From positions 58,240,866 through 58,304,865 of the forward strand of contig CM037871.1 of the NCBI GenBank assembly GCA_021292105.1: a stretch of DNA of 64,000 nt, read 5' to 3'. Position numbers and translations under genes: made by a program. The DNA comes from Anadara kagoshimensis (Eukaryota; Mollusca; Bivalvia; Arcoida; Arcidae). This document shows, in pieces, positions 36,155-48,330 of this stretch. Each line of letters opens with the position of its first letter. Position 1 is the stretch's first letter. The notes under the pieces were generated by a model that was not told the origin of the DNA, did not search any database, and saw only the letters and a list, made by a program, of their open reading frames with translations.

Positions 36155-37363
36155 CAATTATATATCACTTTCACAACAAATACAAATACAAGATAAACAG
36201 TTTAAATAATACTTTTACATGAAGTAAATACTATAAGTGACCTACAAGACTCACAAACAAAAGAAACAAGAGAAACAAAAAGTCCACCAGTTTCTTGAGG
36301 GCAGAACCCAACAAAGTCAAATGGAAATGGTTTGAAAAATTTTGACTGAACTTGGCAAACAACAGATGATTTAAATAAATCACCAAGGTAGAACAAAAAT
36401 AAATGCACTACTTAGTAGTAAAAACACCAAATCTTAACCCTGTTGCTGCCAAATGGACTTATAACATAACAATTCACATTGCGAACTTGAATTTAGCACT
36501 GTCAATGCTGTTTTGAAAATTAATTTGGCAGCAAGATGGTTAAACATACATGTTGATTTGTTATCTCTTGTGACTTTTATGGTGGTTACTCTTTATCAAG
36601 TCACTCAGGTGGATTTATCCACTTAACTAATTAATATGTGTAACTAAGAAACTGAAACTTTAACAAGAGACCATATCATACATATCTCTTGGTTTAAAAA
36701 ACAAATATAAAAGTTGTATGTAAGAATGACAACATTTGTGCCATGATTGTGCAGCCTAAAATGTGCATGCTGACTATTATAACTTAAACACATGCCTTAA
36801 TTTGTTCACCTGAGGAAATCAGAATTGTAATAAATTTATTTCAACAATTTGAAAGCCAAGATGCACCATTTTCTCAAATGGTTTACTGGTGTTTAAGTAA
36901 AAAGTTTATAGACAACATGCAAATGAGCATTTGAACAACTCACTTTGTGCAGTTGAATAGATGAACTTAAAACAGATGTTCATCGATGACATTTTTGTAA
37001 TTGATATTTTAATGCTAATTAACAATTTACTTCATGATTACCGGTATGTCAATGACTTCAAAGTAAACATTAATCAAGTAGAACATGATCATAATGTATA
37101 AAATTAATCTAACATAACAAACTCTCAATAAAACAACATGAAAATAAACACATCTTTCACACACACACACACACACGCACACATACATGCTTTTCAATTT
37201 TTACCGTAATTGAAAAAAAATAGTACAATTATAGAAAATCTGTATAAAATATATTAATATCTTACAGTATCACTACATGTAACATTTTTAACGATTGCTA
37301 AAACAAATGTTCAGTGATTTTATAACATCTCGTTCTGGTAAACTTAACTGAATTCAGTCCTGG
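36152..37363. other. Non-coding stretch downstream of the BTB gene
   Basis: No exon is supported. A (CA)n run lies at 37158-37185. TTTATT (AATAAA on the minus strand) near 36832 could serve as a distant poly(A) signal for the BTB gene, but nothing else supports it. Confidence 0.45.
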
Positions 37364-37620
37364 CCCTGGTTTCACAATCATTTCTTAGCTAAGAGTTTCC
37401 TTTACTTAAATCTTTCAAAATTACAAATCTTTATAATTTTGTTAATTTTTAAGATATTGAGGAATTTAAGGTGTCATTTTGAAGATTACTTCTAGATTAA
37501 AACATCTGCATTTAGTTTTGACAAAAATATTCAGCAGTAGTTCCAAAAATAGATAACCAAAATTTGATATATTTAAGGTAAGGAAAATCTTAGTTAAGGA
37601 ATGATTGTGAAACCAGGGTT
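37364..37620. mobile_element. TTCACAATCATTTCTTA MITE, whole copy
   Basis: Ends CCTGGTTTCACAATCATTTC and GGAATGATTGTGAAACCAGG are nearly perfect inverted complements, the best preserved termini of this family in the window. Interior AT-rich and non-coding. Confidence 0.8.
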
Positions 37621-38109
37621 TGGATCTTTAGTATAATTTTAGACCAGTGTCAATAAAGTGTGTAATCATCTCAAGTCCAGCAGGTGTCCTTAGAACCTTT
37701 GACTTAGACAGAGTGATCTAAAATCTACATGATTAAAACAAAACGTGTCTGATAGTTCAACAAATGTGTTGTGTAGTTCAATATTCTGTTAAAACATGTA
37801 TGCAATCAATCCTGCATCTGAAATAACATGGGCAAGTTTTAAGAACTTATACTACACATACATAATTCTCAATTAATGATGTACAGAAGAACTTCAAAAA
37901 CTTTAATGTCATTTTTTTCCAAATATAATAAATACACGGTCATTAATAATTTGGTCCCCAAACTGTGTTTTTTCTTCAAAGCAAGTTGATGTTTAGTACA
38001 GTATATCTACTAAGAAAATTCAACACTACATTAATATCAAAACCCATACACACACTACTCTGGTGCTATGAGCTTTTAAAGTTTTGTGCACTCTCTCTTT
38101 CTCTCAATA

Positions 38110-38290
38110 CAGTCAAACCTGCCTTAAGGCCACCTCTATATAAGGGTCATCTACTTATAAAGGGTAGTAGAATTGTATCCTAATTGTTCTTTATACATAT
38201 TATTAGTTGAACTTGTTTATAAAGGCCACCTGCCCATAAAGGTCACTTTTAATGGTTCCAATGGTTGACCTTTATAGACAGGTTTGACTG
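38110..38290. mobile_element. CAGTCAAACCTG MITE, copy 5 (best preserved)
   Basis: CAGTCAAACCTG at the left and CAGGTTTGACTG at the right are perfect complements, with TA on each side (TA target duplication, Tc1/mariner habit). The body is nearly palindromic around AAAGGCCACC motifs. It lies 44 bp past the BTB stop codon, so it is probably transcribed in that gene's 3' untranslated region. Confidence 0.88.
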
Positions 38291-38333
38291 TAAATACATG
38301 TAACAATTATTTCTCTATAAAAACCACATATCT

Positions 38334-40785
38334 TTATAGATAGTTAGCTTTTCCAAATATCTTCTTCATTAAATTGTAGGAATCTATTTTATTATGAACT
38401 TCAAAACTTGAGAACTTTGCCACTTTCTGAACATCTCCGATAAATCCTTCCAAAATTTTTGTTCTGCGATGAAAAATCATAGATTTCCCTTCTGCTGAAA
38501 GTTCATTGAAGCCTGGCACTCTTTCTAAGTGGCTTGTATTAATGTTGGCAGCCATTTCTGATGTGATCTCCAGCAGCCTATTCATATTATAGTAATCAGC
38601 CCACAGCATATATCTGACCAGGCGGTGTGGTTTCAGTCGACTTTTAACTTCCTGTACATATCTGACTAGAAATTCCTCACATCTGTTGATATGGTTGTCA
38701 CACTGGTATTCATCAAGAAGCGGTAACACAGCATCAACATTATCAACTAAAAGTAAACAAATCAATATTATAAGACATCTGGTTGGTTGAATGTTGCTTA
38801 ACATCACATCAACAATTTTTCAGCTATTCGAGACGAGAACTACTTTATTATTTCTATGCTCCTATTAATAACTTTCATACTAAACTTGTCTTTTGTTTCA
38901 TTCTTTTTGTGCTTGTCTTTCTTTCTAATCTCTATAGACTAATCTATGAACAAGTTTGTGTATGCATGTGAAGTGTGAGTGTGTTTTATGGTCTGCATTT
39001 TACCGGAATGCCCTCATGGCGACTTAAAGGTGCTAGCCTACCAAGTCAGCATGCCTCAGACAACGTACCACTTCCCCAGTCACATTATACCGACACCAGG
39101 TGAACCAGTAAAGGCCAACAGCAAGGAAAATTCAATTTTCCACATGCGGTCTGAGTGGGACACAAACTCACAGCAGTGAGAGAACCTGGATTTATAGACA
39201 GATGTCTTATCCATTAGGCCAACACAGCCTCTCTATAAGCAATCTGGATTTCATATTTATATCTAATTGCCATTGACTACCTATTTCTGGGAAATTCTTT
39301 CAAAAAAGGAAACCATTTTGGTTTAAATGTGTGAAAAAAATACTTTAAAAAGAATAATATTTTCACAAATTTGCGAAATTTGGCTACTAATAATTTCAAA
39401 TTTGTGGAAACTTGGACAATCAGTGATCTCATATATTCAAACTGTACATACAGAAATCAAACTTAAAAGCTCTAACTTTTATTCATTTTTTTTTCATTTA
39501 AATGCTTATTATTAGCCCCTTCCAATTGTGTCAATTGTGTTCTGTACACTGTGGAAGTGGGAGGTCCTAGGTTTGTTTTTACATTTGGTTTTATCAAAGA
39601 GTATAAAGCATTAGAAGAAGTACATGTATATATCAAGTCAAACATGTCAACAAATAAAATTAATACAAGTCATATCTCTGTTGCCATTTAAAAAGTCAAA
39701 ATCAAATGCTCATGTTGTATGTTTTGTGCAAATGTACCAGTATCTGATCAGCTTTGAACTAATGCAGTAAATATAACAGTGAAACACTGACCCAATATGT
39801 CAAAGTCTGCTAAATCCATTGATAAGACATTATTGAATGTCAATACATGACACTGATATGCACAGAGCTAAAATCAGGTAAAACATTGAGACTGCACCAC
39901 TCCCTCTGGAGTGAAAATATGGTAAAGCACTAAGACCCTCAAGAAGAGTGTTTATTATACCTGATTAGAAAAATATGATTCTATTTGTAATTTGATTAGA
40001 TCGTTGGATTATGTGATCAGGGTGGAGAAAACATTGTGTATCTCTCTGAAAACATCATATCCCACCTCTTCGGAACACACCATGACGTCACAATGATATG
40101 ACGTCATCGATGGAGAATCGGTCACAACGTTCTAGCATTTGCCTCCGATGAGTTCTTATAGAAGAAAAAGCAATGAATCGGAGAAGGAATGATGTTTTAA
40201 GGCTGTCTTTTTAAAATATTTTTCTTTCTTTCCATCTTTCTTATTACAATGGTTATCTTTCGGTATAATAAACAATTTGTTGCCTTTGTTTGAGGGAGAT
40301 ATGAATATTTGTTCACCCTTAACAAGTCACATTTCCCTGTGACTTCGCCCTTGGGAAATATGACTTGTTGCGGGTGAGCAAATGTTCATATCTCCCTCAA
40401 ACAAAGGCAATAAATGTATAATGCTATATGAGGTAAGATTTATAAATTATAACTTACATGTAATGGGATCAACTGTATCAGGATATATACATCTTAAAAA
40501 TAACACCATTTCTTTATACTTCTTGTCTTTCAGTTCAATAACTGATAATGTGGATTCTTTAAAACCATGTGAAAACATAGCTTTAAATACTGGTGATGCA
40601 ATCATCAATACAGACTTATTAACATGCAAATGTTTATTTTCCACTAATAATACTAGGTCTGACAAATCACTTGATTCAGCATAAGGATTATCTTCAATGG
40701 CATCGTCATCATCTTGTTGTTGTTGATCCTGCTCTGTTCTACTTGACTTGGCTCTTGGTTCATTAGACTCAGTCTCTGTACTCAT
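38334..40785 (-). CDS. BTB/POZ domain protein, two exons (246 aa)
   Basis: Exon 1 is 40785-40458 and exon 2 is 38746-38334, with intron 40457-38747 (donor GTAAGT, acceptor TTTACTTTTAG). Joining in phase 1 gives DPIT-F-DNVDAV and a 246-residue protein. Residues 1-37 are acidic and Gln-rich (DQQQQDDDD). Residues about 38-145 form a BTB/POZ fold: SDLVLLVENKHLHVNKSVL, then SPVFKAMFS, ELKDKKYKEMVLFLRCIYP and LLDEYQCDNHINRCEEFL. The last 100 residues are helical-looking and have no recognised domain; there is no Kelch, zinc finger or MATH domain in these exons. BTB domains dimerise and often bind Cullin-3; here that is inference. A CTTTTTCAG acceptor just upstream of the ATG (AG at 40810-40811) suggests a spliced 5' untranslated exon further up. 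The intron carries a SINE and a hairpin element. Confidence 0.88.
38781..39233 (-). mobile_element. tRNA-derived SINE, family B, in the BTB intron
   Basis: On the minus strand the head is at the right (TTGGCCTAATGGATAAGACA, box A-like; a decayed GTGAGTTTGTGTCCCA box B), with the body leftward and the tail GTTAAGCAACATTCAACCAA at 38781. A full sister copy is at 50677-51040. Sense with the BTB gene. Its tail ends only about 32 bp before the acceptor of exon 2. Confidence 0.85.
40280..40410. repeat. About 130-bp hairpin in the BTB intron
   Basis: TTGCCTTTGTTTGAGGGAGA at the left, its complement at the right, and a short loop near CCTTGGG. Pairing extends over about 60 bp with few mismatches. 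Resembles in layout the hairpins at 54550, 55136 and 57336. Confidence 0.85.
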
Positions 40786-40815
40786 TTTTGGTTTGAATTT
40801 CTATATCTGCTGAAA

Positions 40816-42044
40816 AAGTAAAATTTAATATTTCATAATGTAAAATATGTTTTATTTTTGAAGCATGAACAAAGCCAAATGAATTCTGAAAACAAAGTTT
40901 CAAACTAGTAACTAGTATGTCAATGATGCAATGCCCTTGTAACATGGACTGAAAATCAAAATTTCATGTCATATACTGGTATAAAGGTTGTGGTTCACAT
41001 GCATGAAAAAAGAATTACTGTAGTTATATTCTTAAGGTGTTTATGTTATATGGGTCTAATTTGGTCCAAACATGCAATGAGAATGGGAAATTTGGAAATT
41101 TTCGCATTTTTACTCGCTAATTGCTAGGTTTCCATAAATTTTAAATAATTAGTAGCCAAATTTCCAAAATTTGTGAAAATATAGTCCTTTTTAAAGTATT
41201 TTTTCACAAATTTGTTAAAATAGGTTACTTTTCGAAAGAATTCCTTAGAAATTAGTAGCCAATGGCGATTTTGGCTACCAGGAATGGAAACATAGAATTG
41301 GTAAATTAAAACATTATAAATTATTGATAAATTTGTCTATAAGCATGTATATAGATAAAATGGGGGCCACAGATTTATTTTTAACTTTAAAATTTTTAAG
41401 TCATATGCTCATTTTCACCTGGTTAAGTTCTTACTATCACATTTTCGAAAACAAAATCATTATATGCATCCATGATTTGGAATGCAATCACATATATAGA
41501 CCAGAAGGGAAACTAAGTCAATTGTTTACTATTAGCAGGGGGTATAAACTTTTGTCATCAAGGCAATTTTCATTGTAATTTTGCCTGGTTCAGTTTTAGA
41601 TGCAAGTTTTTATTTCCACCCTGCTTTATAAGGTAAACTGTTGTAGATATTTATAAATTGGTTTATGAGCATACATGTGAAAAATATGGGATGCTAGTGT
41701 CTATTTTTACCTAAAAGGGAGTCCAGTAATATTTTTCTTTGTTTCTTTGTCTGGTCCATGTGTAAGTGAGGATTCAATATGACCTTGGGATGTGGAAAAC
41801 TAACAGGCTAGTCTATTTTACTAAATAATTTTAATTTTGGTTACATGTACTTTTGCCTTAGTATGGGACTATGGGTTACAGCCTCAATAAAGATTTTGAA
41901 ACAAAATCTGTATATTCTTTTCAGGGTGTGGTGCTATTAATTAATAACACTAATTATTTAAAACTCAACAAATGTCTAAGCAGTCAAATTACCTATAAAT
42001 AATCTGTGTTTTGAGAGAGAGAGAGAGAGAATAAATGTAAGCAG
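40816..42044. other. Upstream flank of the BTB gene, no further exon seen
   Basis: Expected to hold the promoter or a 5' untranslated exon of the BTB gene on the minus strand, but no core element stands out. A (GA)n run lies at 42013-42030. Confidence 0.4.
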
Positions 42045-42312
42045 TACATCATGTGGTATGAAACATTACCTTTAAGGTATGAAATAGTTTGAAAACACAG
42101 CATATGGAAATAATTACCAAAACTTTGTAAAAGTATATGTTACAAAATGGTGGCATTACACTTTGGTAAGAAATGTCCCACTTGTATGGTATGAAATGGT
42201 CAAATAAGATGGTACAAATTGGACACGGTTCAATATGTTGATGGTGAGAAATTGTTTTGATATGGTACAGAATGGATGACAAGAAAAAAGTAATGGTGAA
42301 ATGATTACAATT
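42045..42312. mobile_element. GGTATGAAATGGT-repeat element, related to the insertion at 15601
   Basis: Carries about eight scattered GGTATGAAA/GGTACAAATTGG/GGTACAGAATGG motifs, all in one direction, like the right side of the element at 15601-15916. Ends are unclear. Confidence 0.5.
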
Positions 42313-42475
42313 CACATTATCACGCTACTTTTTGTCATTGGTCCAGTGGGTTTTTTTCCACAGGAGTTTAAGCATTTTATAAAAATAGCATATCACACAA
42401 ACAAAGAGTATATATGTAATACATTATCCTCAAGTGCTCTAACTTCGTGGTAGGGTCAAGTTCGTGGGGTAGCAG

Positions 42476-43264
42476 GTCAATTCGCCCCACGGTAAATTCG
42501 CCCCCACTTTCATCAAATTCGCCCCCACTTTCATCAAATTCGCCCCCGTTCAAAATCGCCCCCACTTTTTGCAAATTCGCCCCACTATCAAATTCGCCCC
42601 CAATTTTTTAAAATTCATCTTCTTTTATTGAGATTGTAAAAGTGACATTAAATTATTTTTACGACCTCTGATAGGCCTAATATTAACTGTACACAAATTA
42701 TTCGGCGTAAAATTGCAATGTTTTTTTGTGGCACATTCATATAAAAAGTCCTTTGTAAGATTATGATATAATCATAACAGTAAAAAGAAAATACTTAACG
42801 TATATTAAAGAATAACATTAGAGTATTGATAGATTACATTGTTGAGAGAAATCATTAAAAAACATCTTTTTCAACATACCACACGCTCCATACGAACTTG
42901 AACGGTTTTTCTGTTCCTGGTAACATCATATGCATTGTTCACTTAAACGCTTCTACTATGTCGGTATTTATAAATAAAATCTATTTTGTCAAAGCAACAT
43001 TGACTGCGTTTAATAGTACAATAAAACATAAAAGTTAAATCAATTATTAAATGGATGCACTGATGATATGGTAGCATTTTTTTTAAATTTAATTTATTTT
43101 ATAAAAAATAAAAAACAATTTATTATATGGTTATTGGAAAAATGTGGGCGATTTTGACAGCAGGGGCGAATTTACAAGAAGTGGGGGCGATTTTGACATA
43201 GGGCGAATTTGATGAAAGCGGGGGCGAATTTGACGGGGGTGAATTTACCGTGGGGCGAATTGAC
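42476..43264. mobile_element. 789-bp foldback element with TTCGCCCCC tandem arms
   Basis: Left end GTCAATTCGCCCCACGGTAA and right end its complement (about 29 of 30 bp). Each arm is a run of short units AAATTCGCCCCCACTTTCATC (left) or the complement (right), so the inverted repeats are made of tandem repeats. The interior (42610-43130) is AT-rich and non-coding. The C-rich arms stand out sharply against the AT-rich surroundings. Confidence 0.88.
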
Positions 43265-44950
43265 TTGAATCCGTTCGTGGCATTTTGTTTACACCGGATA
43301 TTAATCATAGGAAGCACATCACTGCACAAGTTCTAAGTCAAAAAGGCGCCATAAGTGTTAAACTTTCTATTTTCGTTAAAAAAAATTTAAAATATGTTTT
43401 AAAATTACCAAAATATGTAAAAATGTCGGAAATTTTAATTTTTTGACAAATTTTACTATTCCCAAATTATTCTTAAACTATCTCATTATTTTTTCATCAC
43501 ATGTAAAATAAATAAAGATGTAAACTATGTCGTCTGCAAATAGAGTCTCTGACTTATTTATTCGATCCTGGTTTGAAACATTTAGTACCAGGTAAATATA
43601 GTTTGTAATGAAATCAAAAACGTGTGACACTTACGCCATTTTCAGTAAAATATTATGCATTTTTCACTATATAATATGATGTAAAAACGGGTGTAAAACC
43701 GGGGTCAATTGCTCATGTCATACCGGAAGTGCATGATCATTTTTTCTTGTTATAAATTTTATTTTTCAACAAATTCTATTGTAAATCTAAACTAGACTAC
43801 TTAAAATATTTCTTTTAGAAAAAATCTGTTTTTTAGAAATTGATCACGTAAAATCACATGATCTGGGAGACCTCCCACGAACTTTCCACACATTCTTCAA
43901 AAAAGCATATAACCCGAGGGTATTGTTAACAAACGATGTTTACCGGTATGTAACGAAAATAACTGAGGTTATTTCCGATTTTGAAACTGATTTGACAAAA
44001 AATTTAAAGTAAGTCTCAAATGGTTATTGTTTTCTGACGATTGCCCATTAATTTTTTGACACAAACTGTTGGTATCACGAACTTAGGACACACAAGGATA
44101 TATATATTAAAATGCTTAAAATCCATTCCCTGAGCACCTGTTTTTTCTGCTACTTGTCCAAGAGAACAGCAGAGTACAAAGACGTATCATATTCTTGAAA
44201 TGCTTTAATTTACGGGTGTGTAAATTCAACAGATAGGCAGGGCGTCGCAGACTCAATAAAATTTATAATATCAAGAAACGCGCCAGATTTTGGGACTATT
44301 ATGTTAGACCAATTTTCTGGAAATTTACAGAAAAATGCTAGTCCCTGGCCAGCTCTACAAACAAAATGTGATTTTGAATCAAATATTGAAATAGTGCTTA
44401 TCTATAGAACTGTAATCTAGGACCTAGTATCCCAATCTAATACTCTAACTTTTAACCCATTTTGTTTACCTGCTTGCAGTCTGTGTGACGGAAGTAAGCC
44501 ATATACACTAATAATAAAAACGAAAAACGGATCTATTGAAACAGTCCGTGTCATTTGTATTAAATTTTATTCTTTGCTTAGTTTTTGGATGAATCTGACT
44601 GGTTACACGTTAGTTATTTTCGCTAGGACCACATGTTAAATTATGGGAATTTGTCTGTTTTCGGATGATTTTTTCAAGACAGTCCATTCTTAAAATGACT
44701 GAATAGGCTTAGTTTTCAGCGAGAAAAGTTGCGTCCTCCTTGCCCGCTGAATGTTGGAGTAACAACTGAGTAAACACGTAAACACCATATCCATCACTTA
44801 GTTAGTAAGACTTCTTTCACAGTAATTCAATTTCTTTATTCCGCAAGTTAATTACAACTTATTGGATTTACAATATATATAATTACACCATGAATACAAA
44901 CAATGTTCAGTGAGCAGTATATATGTATACATAAATAAACAGCAGTACCA
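43265..44950. other. Non-coding stretch, no gene seen
   Basis: AT-rich sequence without supported exon, RNA gene or dispersed repeat. Confidence 0.5.
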
Positions 44951-44959
44951 GAAGAGATA

Positions 44960-45211
44960 ATAAATATGAAGTATAAATATAATGATATAAAGTTAAACGT
45001 TATTTCTAATATTTAAAACATTGTATAAAAATTTTGTTAGATTACATAATTGTTTGACATTGTTGAAGTTGAGCAACTGTTTAAGTTTGTACATGCTTGG
45101 TTTGACCCAGTAAATTGTTTTCTAATATTAGTTGAAATGTTTTACACCCCAAAATAAAATGATATTCATCTTCAATAACACCGGTACAAAATATACAACA
45201 TCATTCATTTC

Positions 45212-45255
<44 letters not shown>

Positions 45256-45712
45256 TTATTATAACGACCAGTTTCAATAGATAAACAATGAGAAGATAAC
45301 CCGAATCTGCGAATTTAGACAAGATATACAATTTTTGAATTTAGAAGATTAAACCAATATTCAAACATACAAATTTTCCTAGTAACCTATAGTGGCAATC
45401 TGCCTTATTCAATATAAATCATAGCATTAGTCGTCGAACTTTTCACACCTAAAACATTTTTACAAAAATCCAAATGAACCTGTTCTAAAGATTTCCCTTC
45501 AAGCATTGCATAAACCTCACAAGAATATAGTAATACACTGGACATATAAGTGTAAAATAATGATAACATGGTTTCAGTATTTAAAATTAAATCTTTAGTT
45601 TTACTCTTAAGAGAATGCATTGCTTTTCTACCTTGTGATGCAAATTGTCGTTGTGTTACATGAAATTTACCATTGTAATTTAAAAGAAAAACCAAAATAT
45701 ATTTCATTATTA
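44960..45712 (-). mobile_element. LINE 3' end (non-LTR reverse transcriptase C-terminus)
   Basis: The minus strand encodes LNYNGKFHVTQRQFASQGRK, SLFYTYMSSVLLYSCEVYAM and HLDFCKNVLGVKSSTTNAM, the post-reverse-transcriptase region of LINEs of the CR1/RTE-like kind (LGVKxSTxNAxVY motif). Further down, diverged remains of the C-terminal region follow (DVVYFVPVLL, LKQLLNF). A pure 41-base A tract (T on plus, 45214-45254) interrupts the coding remains. Several stops. 5'-truncated. Confidence 0.8.
45214..45254. repeat. 41-bp poly-T/poly-A tract inside a LINE remnant
   Basis: Uninterrupted T run on the plus strand, lying inside what was coding sequence of the minus-strand LINE, not at its 3' end. 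Confidence 0.97.
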
Positions 45713-45824
45713 CAATAAAACCATTTTTCAGTATTGTAGTTAATTACTGGTATTACATAACCCTGAAAGAGTTATATGTAGTAGTAGTATAATTTATTAA
45801 GCGGCTTTTCTTTATTCATATTAA

Positions 45825-45913
45825 TTTAACCTGTATATAAAGGTCACCTGCCTATAAAGGTAATTTTTACTCACCGGGTTCCTTTGGGTGGCCTTTATAA
45901 ACAGGTTTCACTG
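45825..45913. mobile_element. CAGTCAAACCTG MITE, half copy
   Basis: TAAACAGGTTTCACTG end with TAAAGGTCACCTGCCTATAA inside. Only about half of the element is present. Confidence 0.65.
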
Positions 45914-45974
45914 TATATTGCTGCGAAGCAAAAGAAAGGACAACATAAAAAAATAAGTAATCACAATTGTCTTA

Positions 45975-46450
45975 CAGTTTCCTTTTGTGGGCGTCATAAT
46001 TGAGGTATAAGTCTAAATATCACGCGGAAGCAGAACTTGAAGAATAAGTCGCATCTTTTATGTTAAGCGCACTAGCATATATGCTATTAACAGGATCTTC
46101 AAATTTAGTTGTTATCAAGGGATGGGACCACAATTATCTGTAGGTGGAGTTGAATAACATGAAGATAGCCTCATCTCCAGATTTATCAAGGCCGTTCTGC
46201 ATATATTCTGGTTCATACGGATAAAGAAACATATCAACAAGCAATGGTGCACAGTTTGTACCCATTGGCATACCTGTTGTTTGTTGGAAAATTATTTTAC
46301 CAAACAAGGCAAATATGTTGTCTATCAAAAACTCTGACATGTTGTTATTGGCATCTTCAGGTGGTATTTCAGTTTGTTTGGAAACCGTAAGATGCTCGGC
46401 AAAGTAACCAGACTCCTTGTTCATTACTAGATATGTTTGGAGTAATCTGG
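45975..46450 (-). mobile_element. Penelope-like reverse transcriptase fragment (copy 6)
   Basis: The minus strand is open over 46424-46134 and encodes FLIDNIFALFGKIIFQQTTG, MPMGTNCAPLLVDMFLYPYE and, at its end, FNSTYR before the YIDD site. It shows the family's catalytic region better than the copy at 23000. Downstream sequence to 45975 matches the copy at 5100-5340. Both the 5' end and the 3' tail are missing. Confidence 0.8.
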
Positions 46451-46949
46451 CAACGATTTGTCCTGGTTTTGTGCACCGATGGATTTATGTGCAAAATCCA
46501 ATATACCAAATGTGGATACCATAAATAAACAGACTGTCAGTAAGACAAAACCGAGCGAGATTTACATTGACAAAATATTAGAAAAAATTAGGAAGATAAG
46601 ATTGTTATCTGTAGTAACATCTTTATGTGTTATATATGCATTATCAACTGACTGGTTAATAAACAAAGTCTGTATGAAAAGATTTACCATTAACTAAATT
46701 CAGTGTCATGGTGGATTTTTCGTTGATTTTTATACGATTTGTAATTTTACAAAACCTTATATTTAAATGAAATTTTCTATTTCTATATCAGTTGAAATAA
46801 AAATTATTTTTATTTAATTTAATACAGTTAAGTTACACTTTTTGAATTTTATAAGGATGATAAAATAACTTAAGTTTACAATTTAATCTAATTTTTCATT
46901 AATTTTGAAATTAATTAATATCATCCTAAGACAGGTAAATTGTTTATTG

Positions 46950-47348
46950 CCTAGGGCTCGTTGACACCTGACTGTGTACCTTGAGTTCTTTATTCGGCTT
47001 TGAGTTCTATGGGTTCAAAAGGTGTCGCCGACTGTTTTGATTTTTGTTCAGGAATATAATGGCAATTAGACATATGATTAAAACAACAAAATTTGTTCTC
47101 ACGCCTCATGTCTTACAACCAATTTACTACGTTATCCAGACACGGAAATGAGTACGCCTTTGTCTTGGATATTGATTAATTTTGGAAGTTGATTGGCTAT
47201 TACCTGTAACTCCTGAGTTTTAATACTTAATATTTCCGAAAGCGTCACTTTTAAGCTACGCTTTAAGGCATAAAGACCAGTGAATTTGAAAACAACAAAG
47301 CCGAATAAAGAACTCCAGGTAGACTGCCAGGTGTCAACAAGCCCTAGG
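46950..47348. mobile_element. 399-bp TIR element (CCTAGGGCT ends)
   Basis: Left CCTAGGGCTCGTTGACACCT, right AGGTGTCAACAAGCCCTAGG, inverted pairing continuing through TTCTTTATTCGGCTTTG/CAAAGCCGAATAAAGAA for over 50 bp. Interior non-coding. Target duplication unclear. Only copy here. Confidence 0.85.
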
Positions 47349-47949
47349 TAATTAACAATTTACTATTATAACTATAATAGGTATAATAACTTATTGTATT
47401 TCCACAAATTCATTGCACATGGAAAATGCAAGAATAAATTCGTATTTACCAACAAACTCACAAAAATTGTTGAAAACTTAATACAAAATATACTGATCTA
47501 ATAGGAAAAATATTTTTCATTCATGAAAAAGTGAACTTAATTCTGTACATATAGCAATTTTTGAACTTTTTAACAAAACAGCAAATATGACTATGTCAAA
47601 ATTATCCCATCTGTACATTCTTACTTTGAACAACTATAAACGTTGTGTCATAATTGAGATATTCATTATGATCACGCCTGGAAAAACAATAACCTACCTG
47701 ACCCTAAATGCCCTGATGTAACTTTGAATGAGGCCCAATTGGTGTATTTCCAAAATTTTCGCAAAATTCATCTATGCGCAGGGGAACTTAACAATAATGT
47801 TTTTAATTAAAAATATAATTTCGTTAGGTCAGTGCATTTTAAATGCATTTTATTGATAGTTTAATGGAAACATTTTCAATTAAAAGAAATAAAAAAAAAA
47901 AACCATGTGCAATCAATTAATGGAAATTTAGTAATCTGATATTTATAAC

Positions 47950-48330
47950 CGTTTCAACTTGTATACCCGATACTCAATGGTTTTCCAAATGCATATGGTA
48001 TACCCGATGCTATTTTAGAGTATCCCTTTTTAAAATAACCAATGGAGGCAACTCCTGAAGTGCAAATATGTCGCTATTTCTTTATTATGCAATATGTTAA
48101 GATTGCATAATAAAGAAATAGCCACATACATTTTCTAAAAATGTAGGGTTACGCCATTTTAAATTTAATTTCCTTCGATTAAATGCAACACAAGACTTTT
48201 GGTGAGTAATGATTCAATATAAGTAATATTAGCAGTCAATTTTTTTCTGTAATGGTGTTTTATTTTTCTGCAGAGAAAACCGCTGGGTAAAACGTCCTAG
48301 CTTCTAATTTTGCAGTGCTATGAATGTACG
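47950..48330 (+). promoter_or_regulatory. Presumed promoter and non-coding first exon of B-box/NHL copy 1
   Basis: This block is duplicated at 56790-57120 upstream of copy 2. Shared parts include TTGCACTTCAGGAGTTGCC-type sequence (in inverted local order), GTTACGCCATTTTAAAT and CACAAGACTTTTGGTGAGTA. The last holds a GTGAGT donor conserved in both copies (exon end 48201). With the TTTATTTACAG acceptor at 51115 this gives a 5' untranslated exon and a 2.9-kb intron. The transcription start is not visible. Confidence 0.55.

Noticed and set aside
35875-36222. Open frames with tyrosine-isoleucine repeats
   Set aside because: They are the translation of a (TA)n microsatellite.
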